Below are positions 41,391-49,941 of a stretch of 64,000 nucleotides of DNA, one piece after another. Under the pieces are notes generated by a model. The model was not told the origin of the DNA. It searched no databases and saw only the letters and a program-made list of their open reading frames with translations. The position numbers and the translations under genes are program-made. How positions within the stretch are numbered: position 1 is the stretch's first letter; each line of letters starts with the position of its first letter. This DNA is from Paenisporosarcina quisquiliarum_A (GTDB lineage Bacteria; Bacillota; Bacilli; Bacillales_A; Planococcaceae), in assembly GCF_043641925.1 (NCBI RefSeq), contig NZ_JBHZRU010000016.1, positions 1 to 64,000 of the forward strand. Reading direction: 5' to 3'.

Positions 41391-41696
41391 ATGGAAGAAT
41401 GGACTCGAGAAGAGTGGGAAACTACTTCGATGAGCGAAGAAATGACAGCATATTACTTGTACGCGCCAATGTGTGGAACCTGTCAAGTTGCCTCGAAAAT
41501 GCTGTCAGTTGTTAAAGAAATGATGGTAGACGTTAAGATTGGTCAAGCGAATTTGAATTTTGTAGAGTCATTGGCCGCCGATTATCAAATTGAAAGTGTT
41601 CCTTGTTTATTAATAACTGAGCAGGGAAAAGTTCGTGAAAAAATATATGCATTTCACTCAGTACCTTATTTATACGAAAAATTAAAAAGAAAATAA
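41391..41696 (+). CDS. yusE: Thioredoxin-like protein YusE
   Basis: 101 residues. CGTC redox motif in APMCGTCQVA (near 26-35) and cis-Pro in ESVPCLLIT. Follows yusF by 15 bp; the order matches B. subtilis yusF-yusE before the metNPQ operon. Spacing to the first in-frame ATG is adequate with an AAAGGA site. Confidence 0.9.
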   Translation: MEEWTREEWETTSMSEEMTAYYLYAPMCGTCQVASKMLSVVKEMMVDVKIGQANLNFVESLAADYQIESVPCLLITEQGKVREKIYAFHSVPYLYEKLKRK

Positions 41697-41725
41697 TTGA
41701 CGAAGAAAATTGAACATGTTACATT
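41697..41725 (+). promoter_or_regulatory. Promoter of the S-box leader
   Basis: TTGACG, 17 bp, TACATT with an upstream TG (extended -10). Transcription would begin about 25 bases before the aptamer. Confidence 0.7.
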
Positions 41726-41756
41726 ATCATTCGTACTTAAAAATTTTATATCGTTG

Positions 41757-41934
41757 CTCTTATTAAGAGAGGTGGAGGGATAGTGCCCTATGAAACCCAG
41801 CAACCGTCACAATTTGTGAAATGGTGCCAATTCACTCAAAGCAATTGCTTTGATAGATGAGAGAATGGTCTAACGTATATATATCTATGCGCTTATGTCC
41901 CTTCTGCTTGTCTGCAGAAGGGGCTTTTTTGTTC
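41757..41934 (+). promoter_or_regulatory. SAM-I (S-box) riboswitch with terminator
   Basis: The aptamer starts CTCTTATTAAGAG-AGGTGGAGGGA and has the conserved TGAAACCCAGCAACCG and GATGAGAG; it ends near 41872. The terminator CCCTTCTGC/GCAGAAGGG plus GGCTTTTTT is at 41899-41933. High S-adenosylmethionine should stop transcription before metN. This is the known arrangement for methionine transport operons. Confidence 0.97.
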
Positions 41935-42076
41935 CCTCAAATGAAATAATTTTGTTGGTTGAGAGGAACACTAACGGGGATACGCAAAGGAAGAGAAATA
42001 TTGAGTACAAGTATTCCTTACTTATTAGCAATCGTAGAAATTACTAAAAATTATTGGAATAAAAGAGGTGAGTATG

Positions 42077-43102
42077 ATGATTGTATTGGAGAATCTATCG
42101 AAAACGTTTCAAACAACGAATGGTGAATTAAAGGCAGTAGATCATATCAATTTAACAGTTAATCAAGGCGAAATTTTTGGAATCATTGGATACAGTGGTG
42201 CTGGGAAAAGTACATTGATCCGTTTGTTGAATGGATTAGAAAAGCCTACTGAAGGCTCAGTAACAGTGAATGGTCAAAACATATCAGCTAGTAAAGGTCA
42301 TCAACTCCGTCTAGCAAGACAAAAAGTTAGCATGATATTCCAACATTTTAATTTATTGTGGTCACGAACAGTAGAAGACAATATATCATTCCCGCTAGAA
42401 ATAGCTGGAATCAGTAAGATAGAGCGCCAAAAGCGAGTGAAAGAATTAATCGAACTTGTAGGGTTAACCGGTAGAGAGAAAGCCTATCCATCTCAACTAT
42501 CAGGTGGACAGAAACAACGTGTCGGAATTGCTCGTGCACTTGCCAATCAACCTGATCTGTTGTTGTGTGATGAAGCTACTTCAGCTTTAGATCCTGAAAC
42601 AACCGATTCAATTCTAGAATTATTAGTGGATATCAATAATCGACTTGGTCTGACTATTGTATTAATTACACATGAAATGCACGTAATTCGAAAAATATGC
42701 CATCGTGTTGCTGTTATGGAGGCTGGCAAAATTGTTGAACAAGGAAATGTTCTTCAAGTCTTTCAAGCTCCAAAGCAAGCGATTACGAAACGTTTCGTTT
42801 CACAAATTAGTGGAAACGTAACAGCGAATCAAACAATTGCTCATTTAAAAGAACAATATCCTACAGGGAAATTAGTCAAATTAGTTTTTGTGGGAGATCG
42901 GACAGAGCAGCCAATCTTATCTCGTTTAATTAAGCAATTTCAAGTAGAAGTGAATATTGTTCAAGGAAATATTGAACAAACTCAAAACGGTGCATATGGA
43001 ACCTTGTACTTACAACTTGATGGCGATGCGATATCTATTGATGAAGCGATTAAGTACTTACATGATCAAGAAGTTCAAACGGAGGTGATTTCACATGATT
43101 GA
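42077..43102 (+). CDS. metN: Methionine ABC transporter, ATP-binding protein
   Basis: 341 residues. Walker A GYSGAGKST, signature LSGGQKQR, Walker B LLLCDEATSALD, H-loop LITHEMH; the C-terminal 95 residues form the NIL (ACT-like) methionine-sensing domain that gives trans-inhibition. ATG at 42077 has GAGGTG six bases upstream; GTG 42068 is within that site. Overlaps metP by 8 bp. Confidence 0.97.
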   Translation: MIVLENLSKTFQTTNGELKAVDHINLTVNQGEIFGIIGYSGAGKSTLIRLLNGLEKPTEGSVTVNGQNISASKGHQLRLARQKVSMIFQHFNLLWSRTVEDNISFPLEIAGISKIERQKRVKELIELVGLTGREKAYPSQLSGGQKQRVGIARALANQPDLLLCDEATSALDPETTDSILELLVDINNRLGLTIVLITHEMHVIRKICHRVAVMEAGKIVEQGNVLQVFQAPKQAITKRFVSQISGNVTANQTIAHLKEQYPTGKLVKLVFVGDRTEQPILSRLIKQFQVEVNIVQGNIEQTQNGAYGTLYLQLDGDAISIDEAIKYLHDQEVQTEVISHD

Positions 43103-43763
43103 AAACCTTCTACCAAATGTTGATTGGGACAAAATGTGGGAAGCAACACTTGAAACTTTATATATGACCGCAATGGCAACAGGCTTCACATTTGTGATTG
43201 GACTAGGTTTAGGGATTTTGCTTTTCTTAACGAGTCCACATCAAGTATGGGCAAATAAGATGGTTTATTGGTTGACTGGCGCGTTTGTAAATATCTTTCG
43301 TTCCATCCCGTTCATTATTTTAATCATCTTGCTAATCCCGTTTACGAAGTTCTTGTTAGATACGATTCGTGGAGCAAATGCAGCACTACCAGCACTAATT
43401 ATTGGCGCAGCACCCTTTTATGCACGAATGGTTTTAATTGCTTTACGTGAAATTGATAAAGGCGTCATTGAGGCTTCTCGTTCGATGGGAGCAAAAACTT
43501 CTACAATCATTTGGAAGGTTTTATTGCCAGAATCATTACCCGCGTTACTATCTGGTCTTACTGTTACAGCTATTGCTTTAGTGGGTTATACAGCTATGGC
43601 GGGTATTATAGGTGCTGGAGGATTAGGTAACTTAGCATACTTAGATGGATTTCAAAGAAGTCAAGAAGATGTAGTTCTTGTTTCGACAGTGCTCATCCTT
43701 ATTATTGTGTTTATCGTCCAATGGGTTGGCGATGCGATTACAACAAGAGCAGACAAACGTTAG
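43095..43763 (+). CDS. metP: Methionine ABC transporter, permease
   Basis: 222 residues with five or six membrane helices and the inner-membrane component motif EASRSMGAKTSTIIWKVLLP. It forms the membrane channel with MetN. GGAGGTG of the ribosome site is inside metN. Confidence 0.96.
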   Translation: MIENLLPNVDWDKMWEATLETLYMTAMATGFTFVIGLGLGILLFLTSPHQVWANKMVYWLTGAFVNIFRSIPFIILIILLIPFTKFLLDTIRGANAALPALIIGAAPFYARMVLIALREIDKGVIEASRSMGAKTSTIIWKVLLPESLPALLSGLTVTAIALVGYTAMAGIIGAGGLGNLAYLDGFQRSQEDVVLVSTVLILIIVFIVQWVGDAITTRADKR

Positions 43764-43822
43764 ATTGGTGCCAACGAGTAATCTCGTTCACATATAAATT
43801 AGAAAAAAGGGAGAGAGAAATC

Positions 43823-44653
43823 ATGAAGAAATTTGTAGCAGGAATATTATTATCAGTAAGTGCGTTAACATTAGGAGCATGTGGAACAGATAGTGATTCA
43901 ACATCAGGTTCAAATGGAGAAAACAAAGAATTAGTTGTAGGTGCTTCGAATGTGCCTCATGCTGAAATCTTAGAACAAGCAAAACCGTTGCTTGAAGAGA
44001 AGGGAATCGATCTTGTAATTGAAACATATCAAGATTATATCCTTCCAAATGAAGACTTAGAAAATGGCGACTTAGACGCAAACTACTTTCAACATGTACC
44101 TTACTTAGAGTCTCAAATAGCAGACCACGGGTACGAATTTGAAAATGCTGGTGGAATTCACATTGAACCAATCGGTGTTTACTCTAAAAAATATGATTCT
44201 TTAGAGGAACTTCCAAAAGGTGCGTCAATTCTAATTAGTAACTCAGTAGCTGATCACGGACGTATTCTATCGATGTTAGAAGCAGAAGGTTTAATCACAC
44301 TCGCTGAAGGCATTGATAAAACAAAAGCTGAAGTGAAAGACATTGTGGACAATCCAAAAGATCTTCAATTCGAAGCAGAGTACGAAGCTGCTCTTCTTGT
44401 TCAGTTATATGAGAACGAAGAAGGTGATGCAGTATTGATTAACTCAAACTACGCAATTGATGCTGGTATTAATCCTTTAGAGGATTCGATTGCGATTGAA
44501 AATTCAGAGTCACCTTATGTAAATATTATTGCCGTACAATCTGGTAATGAAGATAACGAAGAAATTAAAGCATTAGTAGAAGTGTTAACTTCTAAAGAAA
44601 TTCAAGACTTTATATTAGAAGAATGGGGCGGCTCAGTCGTACCAGTAAAATAA
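43823..44653 (+). CDS. metQ: Methionine ABC transporter, substrate-binding lipoprotein
   Basis: 276 residues. The signal peptide ends in a lipobox LGAC (Cys near 20). The NlpA/MetQ fold shows NVPHAEILEQAKPLLEEKGI, NYFQHVPYLES and IGVYSKKYDSLEELPKGA. ATG 43823 follows GGGAGAGAG; the longer ORF overlapping metP is not real. Confidence 0.96.
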   Translation: MKKFVAGILLSVSALTLGACGTDSDSTSGSNGENKELVVGASNVPHAEILEQAKPLLEEKGIDLVIETYQDYILPNEDLENGDLDANYFQHVPYLESQIADHGYEFENAGGIHIEPIGVYSKKYDSLEELPKGASILISNSVADHGRILSMLEAEGLITLAEGIDKTKAEVKDIVDNPKDLQFEAEYEAALLVQLYENEEGDAVLINSNYAIDAGINPLEDSIAIENSESPYVNIIAVQSGNEDNEEIKALVEVLTSKEIQDFILEEWGGSVVPVK

Positions 44654-44667
44654 AGATATTTAAACGG

Positions 44668-44697
44668 AAAGACGCCGAGAACTTCGGCGTCTTTTAT
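44668..44697 (+). terminator. Terminator of metNPQ
   Basis: AAAGACGCCGA and TTCGGCGTCTTT pair tightly, followed by TATT. Confidence 0.9.
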
Positions 44698-44732
44698 TGT
44701 GGACAAATAAAAAAGGTCCCATAGAGATAAAT

Positions 44733-44858
44733 GTTGATTTCCATTGCGCCGGACGCTTTCCGGAGGGCAAGGCTTTAGCCGCTTCCTTCGCGAGGCTCAG
44801 TCCAGGGTCTAAAGCTCTTGCTAATCCTCTCGGAGTCGCCGCCTCCATTTCAATCAAC
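44733..44858. repeat. GC-rich dispersed intergenic repeat, copy 4
   Basis: GTTGATTTCCATTGC...CCATTTCAATCAAC with inverted ends; nearly collinear with copy 1 (93-216), sharing the CAGTCCAGGGTCTAAAGCTC core. Confidence 0.8.
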
Positions 44859-44972
44859 TGAAATCACTGTAAATCCATTAAAGGAGATTTAAAAAATTTA
44901 ATTTACTAATCATTTTTGGACATTTCATCATCTTCGGTTGATTATACCTCTCCAAACTATTTCAGTAGGAAA

Positions 44973-45141
44973 GTGGTCGGCTATTTCTGAAGACTCCTGC
45001 GGAAAAACGAAATACGCTAGACCCCACAGGCAACGAATTGTGCACAATTCGTTTGCGTCGAGTAACCGCAGGAGCATAGGTCTTAAACAGCCGAGGAGAC
45101 TAGCGTTTCGTCCACGGAAAGCGAATTAAATAGCTGACCAC
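44973..45141. repeat. Second type of GC-rich palindromic repeat
   Basis: Ends GTGGTCGGCTATTT and AAATAGCTGACCAC are inverted (one mismatch). Inside are ACTCCTGCGGAAAAACG, AGACCCCACAGG, CGCAGGAGC and CCACGGAAAGCG, a pattern common in Bacillaceae intergenic repeats, and a perfect 22-bp palindrome at 45032-45053 centred on TGCA. No coding sequence in 44859-45287. Confidence 0.75.
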
Positions 45142-45287
45142 ATTCATTTTTAATAAAGTGCAACATATTATTTATTCTTTTGTCATCAGTTTGAAGTGGC
45201 TTCTAATCTTCACGGACCAAATTCCCATAGTATTACAATGTTAAAATGCTATAAAAATTGATTATTCCGCCTATTTTATAAGACATT

Positions 45288-45325
45288 CACTTTAACAAGT
45301 AGGTGTGTTAAAGTGTTTTTATCTT
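45288..45325 (+). terminator. AT-rich hairpin with T-tract before the second SDF gene
   Basis: CACTTTAACA and TGTTAAAGTG form a perfect 10-bp stem around AGTAGGTG, then TTTTTATCTTT. It may be an attenuator or an operator, as it sits 40 bp before the start. Confidence 0.5.
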
Positions 45326-45365
45326 TCTAGAGAGAACACTTGTACAATAGAGGAGGACATCATTG

Positions 45366-46553
45366 ATGAAGATAAAAATTGGTTTACTTGCAAGAATCGC
45401 ACTAGCAATTGCACTAGGAATTCTCATTGGGTCTGTAGCGCCTGAAAGTTTAGTACGTCTACTTGCAACCTTTAATGGTTTGTTTGGTAACTTTTTAGGT
45501 TTCGTTGTGCCATTAATAATTATTGCTTTCATTGCTCCTGGAATTGCGCATTTAGGCAAAGGTTCAGGAAAGCTTTTAGGGTTAGCAACATTTTTCGCCT
45601 ATTCATCGACTATAGTAGCAGGTTTCCTAGCACTTGCGGTCAGCATGAACGTATTGCCAAACTTTATTAAACCAAATGCTGTAGGATCTTTTGAAAATCC
45701 TGAAGAATTTTTAGCAACGGCTTTCTTCACAGTTGATATGCCTCCAGCTTTTGGTATTATGAGTGCTTTATTAATAGCATTTATTTTTGGAATTGGTATG
45801 GCCGCTACAAAGAGTGATGTTCTATTAAAAGGTTTTACAGAATTTAACGTCATCATTGAAAAAGTAATCAATCATGTCATTATTCCATTACTCCCAATAC
45901 ATATTTTTGGAATCTTTATGAATATGACATTTGGCGGACAAGTTGCGAAGATCCTTTCTGTATTTGCAATTGTCTTTGTTATTGTTATTCTTTTACACTT
46001 TACAATGTTAATCTTACAATATTCATTCGCAGGTGCTTTAAATAAACAAAATCCATTTAGATTAATGAAAATCATGTCACCTGCGTATTTTACGGCTCTA
46101 GGAACACAATCGTCTGCAGCAACGATACCAGTAACTTTAAAACAAGCTCGAAAAACAGGGGCTTCTGAAAAAGTCACAGATTTCACAGTTCCTTTGTTTG
46201 CTACCATCCATTTATCAGGAAGTACGATTACACTAGTAACTTGTGCAATCGGGGTTCTTTTATTAAATGGAGAAAGCATTGAAATCACAAAAATTATTCC
46301 ATTCATTTTCATGCTTGGTATTACAATGATTGCTGCTCCAGGAGTTCCAGGTGGAGCTGTTATGGCTGCAATTGGATTACTAAGCTCAATGCTAGGTTTT
46401 AACGAAACAATGGTTGCATTAATGATTGCACTTTACCTAGCGCAGGATAGCTTTGGTACAGCTACAAATGTCACTGGTGATGGTGCATTATCCATGATTG
46501 TAGATCGATTTACTCGAAGTAAATCAATGGTATTAGAGAAAAATGAATCTTAA
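45366..46553 (+). CDS. Dicarboxylate/amino acid:cation symporter (second SDF)
   Basis: 395 residues, SDF fold. Signatures: QSSAATIPVTLKQARKTG (hairpin 1), LSGSTITLVTCAIGV (helix 7), GVPGGAVMAAIGLL (hairpin 2) and FGTATNVTGDGALS (helix 8). Substrate likely an acidic or neutral amino acid or a dicarboxylate. It is only distantly similar to the one at 12274, whose helix-7 Asn-Ser-Asp motif is replaced by His-Leu-Ser. AGGAGG is nine bases before ATG 45366. Confidence 0.85.
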   Translation: MKIKIGLLARIALAIALGILIGSVAPESLVRLLATFNGLFGNFLGFVVPLIIIAFIAPGIAHLGKGSGKLLGLATFFAYSSTIVAGFLALAVSMNVLPNFIKPNAVGSFENPEEFLATAFFTVDMPPAFGIMSALLIAFIFGIGMAATKSDVLLKGFTEFNVIIEKVINHVIIPLLPIHIFGIFMNMTFGGQVAKILSVFAIVFVIVILLHFTMLILQYSFAGALNKQNPFRLMKIMSPAYFTALGTQSSAATIPVTLKQARKTGASEKVTDFTVPLFATIHLSGSTITLVTCAIGVLLLNGESIEITKIIPFIFMLGITMIAAPGVPGGAVMAAIGLLSSMLGFNETMVALMIALYLAQDSFGTATNVTGDGALSMIVDRFTRSKSMVLEKNES

Positions 46554-46585
46554 TATTACGTCTATTCCGACTATTCGCCGTTTTG

Positions 46586-46614
46586 TTTACAGGTCAAATT
46601 TACTATGATAGGAT
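46586..46614 (+). promoter_or_regulatory. Candidate promoter of the lipoprotein gene
   Basis: TTTACA (46586-46591), 17 bp, TAGGAT (46609-46614). Confidence 0.5.
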
Positions 46615-46654
46615 AACAAAGCGTCATAGACGATATTAAAGGAGACGGTATATT

Positions 46655-47179
46655 ATGAAAAAACTACTTTTATTACTTGCTGCAACTTCAATGATTCTTG
46701 CTGCATGTGGATCTAATGAGGACGAAGCTACAACAACTACAAATGCTTCACCAAAAGAAGAAAAAACAGATACCACAATTGATTTCATGAAATTTTACTT
46801 ATCAATTTCACAAACAATCAATCAAGCGGATGCTGATTTGAATGCATTCGAACTTGCTCAAGGTAAAGACGCTTTACCTGAAGGCGAAGAATTAACAGCT
46901 ATGAAAGCAGCTGCAAAAACATCTGCTAACGAAACACTTGCAGCAGTTCAATCAATCGAAATTCCAGCAACACTTTCTGAACAAGAAAAAGAAATTGCTA
47001 GCGCATTAACGAAAATGCAAGAATCTTATACAATGAAATCAGAAGCATTAGCTTCTGAAGGAGAAGTTGTATTAGATGAAGCAAACGCAAAATTTGAAGA
47101 AGCAGATGCTGAACTAAATGTACTTTTAGAAGAAGCTGAATTAGCACCTTCAAGTATTTTAAAAGAAGTATCACTTTAA
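46655..47179 (+). CDS. Helical lipoprotein of unknown function
   Basis: 174 residues. Signal peptide with lipobox LAAC (Cys near 19), a Thr/Lys/Glu linker, then an all-helical, acidic domain with regular hydrophobic spacing (LNAFELAQGKDALPEGEEL, then EQEKEIASALTKMQESYTMK). Likely outer-face anchored. Family not named. GGAGACGG precedes the ATG. Confidence 0.75.
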   Translation: MKKLLLLLAATSMILAACGSNEDEATTTTNASPKEEKTDTTIDFMKFYLSISQTINQADADLNAFELAQGKDALPEGEELTAMKAAAKTSANETLAAVQSIEIPATLSEQEKEIASALTKMQESYTMKSEALASEGEVVLDEANAKFEEADAELNVLLEEAELAPSSILKEVSL

Positions 47180-47182
47180 TAA

Positions 47183-47217
47183 GAAAAGTTGTCCGAGCAA
47201 TCGGGCAACTTTTTATT
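47183..47217 (+). terminator. Terminator after the lipoprotein gene
   Basis: AAAAGTTGTCCGA pairs with TCGGGCAACTTTTT around GCAA. Confidence 0.9.
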
Positions 47218-47353
47218 TTATATAAAATAAATGTTTAGTAACGTTTTGCTTGGGTATACATACTAATGTGAAAGAAAACAACTACAAAAAAAGTTGAAAA
47301 TTTGAAAGGAATGATTTACTATCCAATCACTAGACTTCACGTTTACCGAGAGA

Positions 47354-47512
47354 ATGGATCAAGCTTTTAGAAGCACTCACGGAATTGGTTATGTTGATTA
47401 TCAAAATAATGCTGAATTACGTATGCGTGTCGAAATGAATCGTGATCGTGACTATCAATTAGGTCAACAAGTAGTGGCTCGATTAGAAAGACAAGTACAC
47501 CGTGATTTATAA
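47354..47512 (+). CDS. Small conserved-looking ORF (52 residues or more)
   Basis: The frame ends TAA at 47510 and encodes MDQAFRSTHGIGYVDYQNNA followed by ELRMRVEMNRDRDYQLGQQV and ARLERQVHRDL. Codons in frame remain open upstream to 47315 (giving TIQSLDFTFTER before the Met), and AAAGGA (47305-47310) is placed for a start near 47318, but no ATG/GTG/TTG is there. So either a rare start codon is used, translation begins at 47354, or a base is missing. It has its own terminator, and the preceding gene ends in a terminator, so it is an independent unit. Confidence 0.55.
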   Translation: MDQAFRSTHGIGYVDYQNNAELRMRVEMNRDRDYQLGQQVVARLERQVHRDL

Positions 47513-47523
47513 ATCATAATGTT

Positions 47524-47557
47524 AAAGCCAGTGAACTTAGTTCACTGGCTTTTTTTG
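47524..47557 (+). terminator. Terminator after the small ORF
   Basis: AAAGCCAGTGAAC and GTTCACTGGCTTT form a perfect stem around TTA with a T7 tail. Confidence 0.92.
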
Positions 47558-47749
47558 AACAAATCCAAAATAGATATCTGTTTATGATTGTCGTAAAAAC
47601 GAGAAAAAGAATTGAAATCTGTTCTCAATTAGAAATGATTTAATGAAAATGACCTTGAAATTAAAAATGAGTTCTGAAAACGTGCTAATTCTAGTGAAAT
47701 TCTTACTTTTAAACCTTATACTTAGTATTTTTATTAGGGTTTAAAAGAT

Positions 47750-47778
47750 TTGCATGGGCTCTAAATTTCAGTTAAGAT
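47750..47778 (+). promoter_or_regulatory. Candidate promoter of sufCDSUB
   Basis: TTGCAT (47750-47755), 17 bp, TAAGAT (47773-47778), about 60 bp before sufC. The rest of 47558-47838 shows no gene. Confidence 0.6.
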
Positions 47779-47838
47779 TAGAATGATAATAAATTAAGAA
47801 TGGTTTTTTCATTCATTTATACACTTGGAGGTAGTAAA

Positions 47839-48618
47839 ATGTCGACTTTAGTTATTCAAGATCTTCATGTAGCCATTGATGGCAAGGAGATTCTTAAAGG
47901 GGTAAATCTAACAATTAATACAAATGAAATACATGCAATTATGGGACCTAATGGTACTGGTAAATCAACATTAGCATCTGCAATCATGGGTCATCCTAAA
48001 TATGAAGTAACATCTGGTTCAGTTCATTTAGACGGGGAAGATGTGTTAGAAATGGAAGTTGACGAGCGTGCACAAGCTGGTTTGTTTTTAGCTATGCAAT
48101 ACCCAAGCGAAATTACTGGGGTGACGAATGCCGATTTCCTACGTTCAGCAATTAATGCTCGTCGTGAAGAAGGCGATGAAATTTCTATCATGAAATTCAT
48201 CCGTGATCTAGATAAAAAGATGGAGTTCCTTGAAATGGATCAAGACATGGCACAGCGTTATTTAAACGAAGGATTCTCAGGTGGAGAAAAGAAACGTAAC
48301 GAAATTCTTCAAATGATGATGATTCAACCAAAATTCGCTGTTTTAGATGAAATCGATTCTGGATTAGATATAGATGCATTGAAAGTTGTTTCAAATGGTA
48401 TTAATGAAATGCGTGGAGAAGGTTTTGGGTGTTTAATCATTACTCATTACCAACGTCTTCTTAACTACATCACGCCTGATCATGTTCATGTCATGATGCA
48501 AGGTAAAGTAGTTAAATCTGGTGGACCAGAGCTAGCTCATAAATTAGAAGCTCAAGGTTATGACTGGATTAAGGATGAACTTGGAATTGAAGACGAAACT
48601 GTAGGTCAAGAAGCGTAA
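47839..48618 (+). CDS. sufC: Fe-S cluster assembly ATPase SufC
   Basis: 259 residues, ABC-type ATPase. Walker A GPNGTGKST, signature FSGGEKKRNEI, Walker B FAVLDEIDSGLDIDAL. It powers the SufBCD scaffold. ATG 47839 follows TGGAGGT; the ATG at 47800 has no ribosome site. First of sufCDSUB. Confidence 0.97.
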   Translation: MSTLVIQDLHVAIDGKEILKGVNLTINTNEIHAIMGPNGTGKSTLASAIMGHPKYEVTSGSVHLDGEDVLEMEVDERAQAGLFLAMQYPSEITGVTNADFLRSAINARREEGDEISIMKFIRDLDKKMEFLEMDQDMAQRYLNEGFSGGEKKRNEILQMMMIQPKFAVLDEIDSGLDIDALKVVSNGINEMRGEGFGCLIITHYQRLLNYITPDHVHVMMQGKVVKSGGPELAHKLEAQGYDWIKDELGIEDETVGQEA

Positions 48619-48636
48619 GGAAGGGAGACGAACAGC

Positions 48637-49941
48637 ATGACGGTTGAAACGAAATTGGCATTAACCGAGCAAGATGTACGCTCCTATTCTGTTGCAACAC
48701 AAGAACCAAATTGGTTTGCGGAATACCGTATTCGTGCTCTAGGCGCGGCTGAGAATTTGCCGATGCCTACGCCAGATAAAACAAAAATAGACAAATGGAA
48801 TTTTACTGAATTCCCAGTTCACTCGGTTGAGAGTGCAACCTTTTCTTCATTAGCTGAATTGCCAGAAGAAGTGAAATCCATTGTTACTGAAGGTCAACAA
48901 AGTGTTTATATTCAACGCAATAATACACCTGCATTTATCCAAGTTTCGGATGAATTAAAATTAAAAGGTGTTATTTTTACTGATATTCAAACAGCTATTC
49001 GTGATCATGAAGACCTTGTTAAAAAGTACTTCATGACAAATGGTGTTAAAGTTGATGAGCATAAGCTTACAAGTTTAAATGCAGCACTTTTAAATGGTGG
49101 TGTATTTGTATATGTTCCCAAAAATGTGGTTTTAGAAGAGCCACTTCAAGCTGTTTTCATGCTTGATGACGCTCAAACATCTTTATTCAACCATACAATT
49201 GTTGTGGCTGATACGAATAGCTCGGTAACTTATGTAGAAAACTATCTTTCAACGGTAGAAAATGCATCTGGAATCGTGAACATTATTTCAGAAGTATTTG
49301 CTGAAGATAATGCTTCTGTAACTTATGGTGCAGTTGATGTATTAGATAAAGGGATTACAACGTATGTGAACAGACGCGGTGTTGCAAATCGTAATTCTCG
49401 TATTGAATGGGCATTAGGATTAATGAATGACGGAGATACAATTTCAGAAAACGTTACTCATTTAGTTGGTGATGCTTCATATGGTGATACCAAAACGGTT
49501 GTAGTTGGTCGCGGCAAGCAAAAACAAAACTTTACAACCAAAGTTATTCATTGGGGTAAACATTCAGAAGGCTATATCCTTAAGCATGGAGTTATGAAGG
49601 ATGAAGCTTCTTCTATCTTTAATGGAATTGGAAAGATCGAGCATGGTGCTACAAAATCGAATGCTGAGCAAGAATCACGTGTTTTAATGTTAAATGAAAA
49701 AGCACGCGGAGATGCTAATCCAATCTTATTAATTGATGAAGATGATGTAACTGCAGGTCATGCTGCTTCTGTTGGTAGAGTGGATCCACTACAACTTTAT
49801 TACTTAATGAGTCGTGGTATTTCAAAACAAAATGCAGAGCGTTTAGTAATTCATGGTTTCCTTGCACCGGTTGTTAGTATTTTGCCTATCGAAGGCGTTA
49901 AAAAACAGCTGACGGAGGTTATTGAAAGGAAAGTGCGATAA
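48637..49941 (+). CDS. sufD: Fe-S cluster assembly protein SufD
   Basis: 434 residues. N-terminal helical part (EPNWFAEYRIRALGAAENL) and a beta-helix core (NGGVFVYVPKNVVLEEPLQA, GRGKQKQNFTTKVIHWGKHS, HAASVGRVDPLQLYYLMSRG). Partner of SufB and SufC in the scaffold. GGAGACG precedes the ATG; its stop shares one base with the sufS start. Confidence 0.96.
   Translation: MTVETKLALTEQDVRSYSVATQEPNWFAEYRIRALGAAENLPMPTPDKTKIDKWNFTEFPVHSVESATFSSLAELPEEVKSIVTEGQQSVYIQRNNTPAFIQVSDELKLKGVIFTDIQTAIRDHEDLVKKYFMTNGVKVDEHKLTSLNAALLNGGVFVYVPKNVVLEEPLQAVFMLDDAQTSLFNHTIVVADTNSSVTYVENYLSTVENASGIVNIISEVFAEDNASVTYGAVDVLDKGITTYVNRRGVANRNSRIEWALGLMNDGDTISENVTHLVGDASYGDTKTVVVGRGKQKQNFTTKVIHWGKHSEGYILKHGVMKDEASSIFNGIGKIEHGATKSNAEQESRVLMLNEKARGDANPILLIDEDDVTAGHAASVGRVDPLQLYYLMSRGISKQNAERLVIHGFLAPVVSILPIEGVKKQLTEVIERKVR

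Noticed and set aside
44938..45129. 63-codon ORF within the second GC-rich repeat
   Set aside because: Coding impression comes from the palindromic repeat; no start signal.
47778..47803. Fur box before sufC
   Set aside because: GAATGATAATAAATTA matches only about half of the inverted consensus and is not symmetrical.
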